From the NCBI RefSeq assembly GCF_002632875.1, contig NZ_NJCX01000006.1, positions 12,663-76,662 on the forward strand: DNA of 64,000 nucleotides, written 5' to 3'. The notes under the pieces were generated by a model, which made no database searches, had not been told where the DNA came from, and saw only the letters and a program-made list of their open reading frames with translations. Positions 57,926 through 64,000 of this stretch are shown one piece after another (position 1 is the stretch's first letter; each line of letters starts with the position of its first letter). Made by a program: the position numbers and the translations under genes. Source of the stretch: Xenorhabdus kozodoii. GTDB taxonomy: Bacteria; Pseudomonadota; Gammaproteobacteria; Enterobacterales; Enterobacteriaceae.

Positions 57926-57947
57926 AATGGGGCGTCATTGCCCCATT
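57926..57947 (+). terminator. ompW terminator
   Basis: Eight-base perfect stem AATGGGGC/GCCCCATT, 6-base loop, followed by TTT on the plus strand. It lies between convergent ompW and trpA and may also slow trp transcripts. Confidence 0.85.
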
Positions 57948-57973
57948 TTTACTGTATCAACTCCGCGTGCTCA

Positions 57974-58777
57974 TCATTGTGTGGCGTTTTTCATGGCACG
58001 AACAAAATCGGTTAATTTTTCCAGCATGATGTTGGGTTGATGCAAGTTATCTTCAATGATTTTAACAACGGCTGAGCCTGAAATAGCCCCCGCAGCGCCG
58101 CCACTGAGCGCATTCATAACCTGTTTTGGCTCTGAAATGCCAAACCCTTGCAGGGCAGGGGCAGCGTGATATTCTTTGAGCTTGTTAACAATGTGGCTAA
58201 GTGGCTGTTGGGCACGATTTTCACTGCCAGTCACTCCCGCTCTTGATAGCAGATAGGTGTACCCACGTCCAAATGAAGCAATTTCACGCAGTAAATCATC
58301 ATCTGCATTCGGGGGACAAATAAAGATCGGGGCAATATTATGTTTTATGGCGGCTGAACGGAAAGGTGATGACTCGGATAGTGGCACATCAGCGACAAGG
58401 ACAGAATCAACCCCCGCATCTTTGCAACGACGGTAAAACGTATCAATGCCATTGTGAAAGACGAGATTAGCGTAAACTAACAGGCCAATCGGGGTATCTG
58501 GGTGCTTAGCCCGAATTTTAGCTAGCAGGTCAAAGCATAGGGTAGGTGTAACCTTGGATGATAACGCACGCAGATTGGCATTTTGGATAGTTGGGCCATC
58601 AGCGAGGGGATCTGAGAACGGAATACCCAATTCAAGCGCGTCTGCACCACCTGAAATTAAGCTGTCAATAATTTCCAGTGATAGTCCGGGATTAGGATCA
58701 CCAAGAGTGACAAAAGGAACAAGGGCGCCTTGGTTTAGGTTATGTAGTTTTTTAAACAGTTGTTCGTAACGTTCCAT
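57974..58777 (-). CDS. trpA: Tryptophan synthase alpha chain
   Basis: Cleaves indole-3-glycerol phosphate to indole and glyceraldehyde-3-phosphate; indole tunnels to TrpB. 267 residues, TIM barrel. Catalytic Glu49 and Asp60 lie in [19 protein letters not shown]; the phosphate site includes GFGISEPKQ and [10 protein letters not shown]. Its ATG overlaps the trpB stop (ATGA), giving translational coupling. Last gene of the trp operon. Confidence 0.97.
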   Translation of the reverse strand: MERYEQLFKKLHNLNQGALVPFVTLGDPNPGLSLEIIDSLISGGADALELGIPFSDPLADGPTIQNANLRALSSKVTPTLCFDLLAKIRAKHPDTPIGLLVYANLVFHNGIDTFYRRCKDAGVDSVLVADVPLSESSPFRSAAIKHNIAPIFICPPNADDDLLREIASFGRGYTYLLSRAGVTGSENRAQQPLSHIVNKLKEYHAAPALQGFGISEPKQVMNALSGGAAGAISGSAVVKIIEDNLHQPNIMLEKLTDFVRAMKNATQ

Positions 58778-59967
58778 CAGATTTCCCCCCTGGATTTTAA
58801 AATATCGTGAACAGTAAAGATGTCTTTGTCACCACGGCCAGATAGATTAACGATTAATAACTGTTCCTTGTCTGGAGCCTGATGGATCATTTTTAAGGCA
58901 TAAGCTAACGCATGAGAGGATTCCAACGCCGGAATAATGCCTTCATTGCGAGAAAGTTGCTGGAAAGCCGCCAAAGCTTCATCATCAGTGATTGAAACAT
59001 AATCAGCTCTACCGATGCTATTTAAATAGGCGTGTTGCGGGCCAACGGAAGGAAAATCCAGGCCGGCCGAAATAGAATAAGATTCTTCAATCTGTCCGTC
59101 TTCTGTCTGCATAATTGGCGCTTTCATGCCAAAGTAAATGCCTAATCTGCCATGTTTCAATGGAGCACCATGCTCACCGGTTTCAATGCCATGCCCCGCA
59201 GGTTCAACCCCGATCAGGCGAACACTATTTTCTGGAATAAATTCAGCAAATAAACCGATGGCATTTGATCCACCACCAATACAGGCAATGACTGCATCGG
59301 GCAGACGCCCCTCTTTTTCCAGAATTTGGGTTTTGGCTTCTTCACCAATCATACGCTGGAATTCTCGTACCATTGTCGGGTAGGGATGAGGGCCAGCCGC
59401 AGTACCCAATAAGTAATGTGCTTTTTCATAGCAACCAGACCAGTCACGCATGGCTTCGTTACAGGCGTCTTTCAGGGTCGCCGAGCCGCTGTGGACAGGG
59501 ATCACTTCAGCACCCATCAAACGCATGCGAAAAACATTGGGCGATTGACGCTCAATATCTTTTGCCCCCATATAAATGCGGCATGTTAGCCCCAACAGTG
59601 CACAAGCCAGAGCCGTTGCGACGCCGTGCTGACCGGCACCTGTTTCAGCAATAATTTCGTTCTTTCCCATCCGTTTTGCCAGCAGTGCTTGTCCCAAGAC
59701 CTGATTGGTTTTGTGCGCACCGCCGTGGAGTAAGTCTTCACGTTTCAGGTACAACCGTGTTTTTGTGCCTTTTGTCAGGTTTTGGCATAGGGTTAAGGCG
59801 GTGGGCCTGCCTGCATAATTTTTCAATAGATCCTGAAAGGTACGCTGAAATTCAGGGTCTCCCTGTGCATCAATAAAGGCTTCTTCTAACTGGTTAAGTG
59901 CAGGGATCAAAATTTGCGGAACAAATTGTCCACCAAATTCGCCAAAATAAGGATTCAATTTACTCAT
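58777..59967 (-). CDS. trpB: Tryptophan synthase beta chain
   Basis: PLP enzyme condensing indole with serine to tryptophan. 396 residues from ATG 59967. The PLP lysine is in [12 protein letters not shown] (about residue 86), the catalytic Glu in [12 protein letters not shown], and the phosphate loop in [11 protein letters not shown] start four codons upstream (59979) is possible, since neither has a strong ribosome binding site; [13 protein letters not shown] aligns best with E. coli. Confidence 0.97.
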   Translation of the reverse strand: MSKLNPYFGEFGGQFVPQILIPALNQLEEAFIDAQGDPEFQRTFQDLLKNYAGRPTALTLCQNLTKGTKTRLYLKREDLLHGGAHKTNQVLGQALLAKRMGKNEIIAETGAGQHGVATALACALLGLTCRIYMGAKDIERQSPNVFRMRLMGAEVIPVHSGSATLKDACNEAMRDWSGCYEKAHYLLGTAAGPHPYPTMVREFQRMIGEEAKTQILEKEGRLPDAVIACIGGGSNAIGLFAEFIPENSVRLIGVEPAGHGIETGEHGAPLKHGRLGIYFGMKAPIMQTEDGQIEESYSISAGLDFPSVGPQHAYLNSIGRADYVSITDDEALAAFQQLSRNEGIIPALESSHALAYALKMIHQAPDKEQLLIVNLSGRGDKDIFTVHDILKSRGEI

Positions 59968-59996
59968 TATTCTACTCATCCATTTTGTCTGAAAAA

Positions 59997-61361
59997 TTAG
60001 TGATAACAGCGTAATTGTTGAAATATCTGTTTGATTTTTTGACTGCTCTTGATGCCCGGAGCCACTTCGACTCCTGAGTTAAAATCGAGTCCATGACAGC
60101 CAAGGGATGCTGCCAATTGGCAGTTTTCGGCATTCAGGCCACCCGCCAGCAGGCTGTTATGCTGGATTTGAGGGGGAATTAACTGCCAGTCAAAGGGGGT
60201 TCCTGTTCCTCCCGAACCATTATCTAGCAATAAGTGATCAACATTGGGTATTGCGGAAAACGCCACAGCTTTGGACATATCGATGGCTTTCCAAATTTCA
60301 CAATGTTCAGGCAGGACTGAACGCAAGGTATTGATGTCGTTTTCATCTTCATTCCCATGCAATTGGACTGCGGTAAGCGCGAGTGTCCGGGCAGTATCAC
60401 TGATGAAATCGATGGATTGATTTTGGAACACGCCAACATACAGAAGAGAGGCTTCATTGATGATTTGTTGGGCTTGTTGCTGGCTGATCCTGCGCGGTGA
60501 TTTTTCGGCAAAAATTAAACCGCCGTAAACGGCTCCCATCTGCAACGCAGCCTTGGCATCTTGTGGGCGAGTCAGGCCGCAAATTTTGTTGTCGCCCAAA
60601 ATCAGGCGACGCAAAGCGAGATCTAAGTTTTGTTGTGCCATCAAAGCACTGCCGATGAGAAAACCATGGGCAAATTGGCTTAATTCGCGCACCTGGCGAT
60701 GCTGGTGGATACCGGATTCACTGATGATAATAGTCCCTTCGGGTAAACCGGCAGCCAGTTTGCGAGTACGTGCTAAATCGATGGACAGATCACGCAGGTC
60801 TCGGTTATTGATGCCAATAACTTTTGCCCCCAATGCAATTGCCCGTTGCTGTTCATCTTCATTACTGACTTCGGTCAATACGCCCATATCAAGACTGTGT
60901 GCCAGTGCGGACAGGTTACGATAGGTATCATCATCAAGGACAGAAAGCATAAGTAAGATAGCGTCAGCCTGATAATAACGGGCCAGATAAACCTGATAGG
61001 CATCAATAATAAAATCTTTGCATAGAACCGGTTGATGTACAGCAGAACTGACCATTTTGAGAAAATCGTAACTGCCTTGAAAATATTTTTCATCGGTCAA
61101 GACAGAGATCGCGGCAGCATAAGGCTGATAAGTTTTAGCAATACGCACGGGATCGAAATCTTCGCGGATCAGCCCTTTTGAAGGAGATGCCTTTTTACAT
61201 TCCAAAATAAAAACAGTCTGGCTATGGGTTAAAGCCTGATAGAAGCGACGATGGCTCGGTACGACAGCATCAATAAAGCTCTCTAACGGTTGTTTTGCCT
61301 GACGGGTAATCAGGTATTCTGCTTTATCATCAACGATTTTCTGTAATATGCTGGTTTTCAT
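59997..61361 (-). CDS. trpC: Fused IGP synthase / PRA isomerase
   Basis: Bifunctional TrpC-TrpF, 454 residues, two TIM barrels. Residues 1 to about 255 are indole-3-glycerol phosphate synthase ([13 protein letters not shown] with the catalytic Lys, [28 protein letters not shown]). The remainder is phosphoribosylanthranilate isomerase ([34 protein letters not shown]). The fusion is the usual enterobacterial form. It starts 2 bases after the trpD stop codon. Confidence 0.97.
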   Translation of the reverse strand: MKTSILQKIVDDKAEYLITRQAKQPLESFIDAVVPSHRRFYQALTHSQTVFILECKKASPSKGLIREDFDPVRIAKTYQPYAAAISVLTDEKYFQGSYDFLKMVSSAVHQPVLCKDFIIDAYQVYLARYYQADAILLMLSVLDDDTYRNLSALAHSLDMGVLTEVSNEDEQQRAIALGAKVIGINNRDLRDLSIDLARTRKLAAGLPEGTIIISESGIHQHRQVRELSQFAHGFLIGSALMAQQNLDLALRRLILGDNKICGLTRPQDAKAALQMGAVYGGLIFAEKSPRRISQQQAQQIINEASLLYVGVFQNQSIDFISDTARTLALTAVQLHGNEDENDINTLRSVLPEHCEIWKAIDMSKAVAFSAIPNVDHLLLDNGSGGTGTPFDWQLIPPQIQHNSLLAGGLNAENCQLAASLGCHGLDFNSGVEVAPGIKSSQKIKQIFQQLRCYH

Positions 61362-61363
61362 GA

Positions 61364-62362
61364 TTAAATCCTTGTCGCCAATGCGGTCACTTTTTCATAA
61401 GCATGGCCACTATAAATGGTATTCAGTGCCAATTGTGTGTTTTCCCGCAGATCTTCATGTCCGTGAATTTTCATCAAAAGAGCCACGTTTGCTGCCACCG
61501 CATCAGCATGGGCTTTTTGCCCCTGTCCTTGCAGTAACATGGCCAACATATCGCGATTCTCTTCTGGGGTTCCCCCTTTCAGTGACGATATAGGATGGTT
61601 CGGTAAGCCAAAATCGCTTGCTGTTAACTGGTATTGATTTACTTCACCATGATTGAGTTCTGCAACATAGATTGGCGCATGTAAAGCAACTTCATCCATT
61701 CCGCCACTATGTACAACGGCAGCGCGTTGATAACCCAAAACTTGTAAGGTTCGAGCAATGGGTTCGACTAACTCAGGGCTGTAGACACCAACGAGTGACA
61801 AGGGGGGGCGAGCAGGGTTAATTAGCGGGCCAAGTACATTGAATAATGTTCGGGTTTTGAGTTGCTGGCGAACAAGTGCCGCATGGCGAAATCCACTGTG
61901 ATATTGGGGGGCGAACAGGAAACAAACACCAATATCATCCAAAGCACTGCGGGAGTCTTCGGCACAGGCATCCAATGCAATGCCGAATGCGGCTAATAAA
62001 TCGGATGATCCAGACCGACTGGAAATACTGCGGTTGCCGTGTTTTGCCACTTTAAGGCCACAAGCAGCAGCAATGAAAGCGCTGGCTGTTGAAATATTGA
62101 TGCTATTGGAGCCGTCTCCACCCGTACCGACGATATCACAAAACGTGTAATCAGGGCGGGGAAAGGGGGCTGAATTGGCCAAAAACGCCTGGGCTGCACC
62201 GGCAATTTCTTGTGGTTGTTCGCCACGCAGTTTCAGGCTAATTAATACAGCGGCCAGTTGGGTATCGCTTAGCTCACCATGAATAATGGCCGTGAATAGT
62301 TGCTGGCTTTCTTGTTGCGTCAGTGTCTGGGCACTGAATAATTTGTCAAAAATTAACTGCAT
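61364..62362 (-). CDS. trpD: Anthranilate phosphoribosyltransferase
   Basis: Transfers phosphoribosyl from PRPP to anthranilate. 332 residues. PRPP loop [17 protein letters not shown]; conserved [21 protein letters not shown] and [14 protein letters not shown]. Here it is a separate gene, 48 bases after trpG; in E. coli and Salmonella it is fused behind the glutamine amidotransferase domain. Confidence 0.96.
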   Translation of the reverse strand: MQLIFDKLFSAQTLTQQESQQLFTAIIHGELSDTQLAAVLISLKLRGEQPQEIAGAAQAFLANSAPFPRPDYTFCDIVGTGGDGSNSINISTASAFIAAACGLKVAKHGNRSISSRSGSSDLLAAFGIALDACAEDSRSALDDIGVCFLFAPQYHSGFRHAALVRQQLKTRTLFNVLGPLINPARPPLSLVGVYSPELVEPIARTLQVLGYQRAAVVHSGGMDEVALHAPIYVAELNHGEVNQYQLTASDFGLPNHPISSLKGGTPEENRDMLAMLLQGQGQKAHADAVAANVALLMKIHGHEDLRENTQLALNTIYSGHAYEKVTALATRI

Positions 62363-62410
62363 CGTCCCATTCCTTAAGTTTAGTGCCTTGAATTCGATAC
62401 CTTTAAATGA

Positions 62411-62989
62411 TTAGTTCAATACCCAAGCCAGTGTTTGTTCAAGTAGTTTGGCTCCCCTGGCGGTTAAAATAGATTCCGGGTGGAACTGAAAACCACAGAC
62501 TTTATGTTCATCATGGCGCACCGCCATCACGATATCACCGCATGAGGCTGAGACAGTGAGAGTGGATGGAACGTGCACAGCGGCAAGGGAATGGTAACGA
62601 GCAACAGATAAAGGATTTGGCAGGCCGGAAAACATGCCTTTCCCATCATGGATGGCCGGTGTCGCCTTGCCATGCAAAATGTCCTGGGCAGCAGAGATTT
62701 TTCCGCCATAAGATTCAATGATCGCCTGATGTCCAAGACAAATTCCGATTATCGGGGTTTGGCCTGTCACTTGTTTGATCAATTCAGGCATACAGCCTGC
62801 CTCTGAGGGTTTTCCCGGACCAGGGGATAACATTAAAAGGGGGGATTCCATCTCATTGAGTTTGTCAATAATAATGTCGGCTGACACGGTATTGCGGTAG
62901 ATAACGACATGGTGTCCATAAATACGTAGTTGATCCACGAGGTTATAGGTGAAGGAGTCCACATTATCGAGTAAAAGAATATTAGCCAT
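62411..62989 (-). CDS. trpG: Anthranilate synthase glutamine amidotransferase subunit
   Basis: Supplies ammonia from glutamine to TrpE. 192 residues, class I amidotransferase: Cys84 in GICLGHQAI, with the His and Glu of the triad in FQFHPES; oxyanion loop [11 protein letters not shown]. Stand-alone rather than fused to trpD. Its start overlaps the trpE stop (ATGA), so TrpE and TrpG should be made in step. Confidence 0.96.
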   Translation of the reverse strand: MANILLLDNVDSFTYNLVDQLRIYGHHVVIYRNTVSADIIIDKLNEMESPLLMLSPGPGKPSEAGCMPELIKQVTGQTPIIGICLGHQAIIESYGGKISAAQDILHGKATPAIHDGKGMFSGLPNPLSVARYHSLAAVHVPSTLTVSASCGDIVMAVRHDEHKVCGFQFHPESILTARGAKLLEQTLAWVLN

Positions 62990-64000
62990 CAGAATGTCAC
63001 CTCTGCATGATGCGCTTGTGCAATTGCGCGAATAACGGCCCTGGCTTTACTGTGAGTTTCATCCACTTCTGATTGGGGAATAGAATCCAATACCACACCG
63101 ACCCCAACCTGGACGGTGGCTTGGTTGTTTTCCACATAGGCGGAACGGATCACGATGCAGGTATCAAGATCGCCCTTGCCAGTGAAATAGCCAACTGCAC
63201 CACCATAACTTCCTCGCCGTACCCCTTCATACTCTGCGATGAGCTGCATAGCCCGAACTTTAGGCGCTCCCGTCAATGTCCCCATGTTCATGCAGGCTTG
63301 ATAGGCATGAAAGATATCTAAGTCATGCCTGAGTGTGCCGACAACGCGGGAAACCAGATGCATAACAAACGAGTAGCGATCGACTTTGGTTAAATCGGCA
63401 ATATATCGACTGCCTGGTTCGCAGATGCGGGCTAAATCGTTACGAGCCAGATCAACCAACATCACATGTTCGGACATTTCTTTCGCATCGGTGCGCATTT
63501 CCAGCTCAATCCGGCTATCCAGATCGGCATCCAGTTCCCCGTTGCTATCGCGTCCGCGTGGTCGAGTACCGGCTATCGGATAAATTTCGATTTGGCGGCT
63601 ACTGGCATCATACTTAAGCGCACTTTCTGGTGAGGCCCCGAACAGGCAAAAATCCTGATCTTGCATAAAAAACATATAGGGGCTTGGATTTTGTTTTTTT
63701 AATACATGATAAGCGTTCAGCGGAGAAGGGCATGGCAAGGTAAAACGACGTGATGGCACTACCTGGAAAACATCCCCTTGACGAACAAATTGTTGTAGCT
63801 GCTGTACAGTACTCGCGTATTGTTCATCACTTTGGCTGTAACCCACTGTCACATCGGGCAGTGAAACCGGCAAGAGGGGGTGAAGAGGGGCTGAAATGGC
63901 TGAAACTAATGTGGTTAAACGTTCTTCAAGGCGTTTTTTTTCTGAATCGGATTTGCCAAACAATGACGTTTGCAAACGTGAATGTTTATCTTGATGGTCG
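62989..64000 (-). CDS. trpE: Anthranilate synthase component I, 5' end outside window
   Basis: Chorismate-binding subunit making anthranilate with TrpG. The C-terminal 337 or so residues are present; the frame runs off the right edge, where [14 protein letters not shown] aligns with the E. coli interior, so the apparent TTG start at 63975 is not real. Catalytic blocks are complete: [53 protein letters not shown] and GGAVGYF. The N-terminal feedback site for tryptophan and any trp leader lie beyond the window. Confidence 0.97.
   Translation of the reverse strand, partial: DHQDKHSRLQTSLFGKSDSEKKRLEERLTTLVSAISAPLHPLLPVSLPDVTVGYSQSDEQYASTVQQLQQFVRQGDVFQVVPSRRFTLPCPSPLNAYHVLKKQNPSPYMFFMQDQDFCLFGASPESALKYDASSRQIEIYPIAGTRPRGRDSNGELDADLDSRIELEMRTDAKEMSEHVMLVDLARNDLARICEPGSRYIADLTKVDRYSFVMHLVSRVVGTLRHDLDIFHAYQACMNMGTLTGAPKVRAMQLIAEYEGVRRGSYGGAVGYFTGKGDLDTCIVIRSAYVENNQATVQVGVGVVLDSIPQSEVDETHSKARAVIRAIAQAHHAEVTF

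Noticed and set aside
63973-63975. TTG as the trpE start
   Set aside because: The upstream codons up to the window edge still align with the interior of TrpE, so the gene continues beyond 64000.

Overview
The window looks like the chromosome of an enterobacterium in the Morganellaceae, most likely Xenorhabdus or Photorhabdus. Nearly every housekeeping protein aligns along its length with the E. coli protein recalled from memory. Base composition is moderate to AT-rich, intergenic regions are long and AT-rich, and one very large GC-rich RHS/Tc-type toxin gene interrupts an otherwise enterobacterial gene order. The genus call is inference, because no search could be run.

Layout. 1-3630 is accessory: the end of an unidentified, probably mobile ORF, a FyuA-like TonB-dependent receptor cut at about residue 436, a Fur box, a divergent AraC-type regulator, and a 10-repeat type I-E CRISPR array with no cas genes in view. 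3635-21517 is core: dsbB, nhaB, fadR, dadA-dadX, yeaD, gapA, msrB, yeaC, pncA, ansA, sppA, ydjA-selD-topB and xthA. 21518-23533 is an AT-rich variable stretch with a LysR-type gene and a 15-bp inverted repeat, ending at a tRNA-Tyr gene. 23534-44658 is core: tRNA-Tyr, purU, ychJ, galU-ugd-UDP-glucuronate epimerase, hns, tdk, adhE, an opp operon with two tandem oppA genes, yciU, cls and yciY. 44690-51900 is a second accessory block placed between yciY and tonB, where E. coli has kch and yciI. It holds a decayed IS4-type transposase, an unrecognised 360-residue protein and a 1686-residue RHS toxin whose AT-rich C-terminal tip is unlike its GC-rich body. 51994-64000 is core: tonB with a Fur box, yciA, yciB, a SulP transporter, yciC, ompW, and trpA, trpB, trpCF, trpD, trpG and trpE, with trpE running off the right edge.

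How the genes fit together. The left end looks like a Fur-controlled siderophore uptake locus, receptor plus AraC-type activator, that has lost its receptor; the energising tonB gene with its own Fur box lies 50 kb away. dadA-dadX next to fadR supports D/L-alanine catabolism. galU, ugd and the epimerase convert glucose-1-phosphate through UDP-glucose and UDP-glucuronate to UDP-galacturonate for surface polysaccharide. oppA1-oppA2-oppBCDF is a peptide importer with two binding proteins.

Most notable items: the CRISPR array whose last, degenerate repeat supplies the stop codon of the AraC gene; the truncated receptor whose break fits a TA target site; and the RHS toxin with an unrecognised tip, no immunity gene after it and an unrecognised companion before it. 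Motif matches, homologies and gene-order comparisons were made by eye and from memory.
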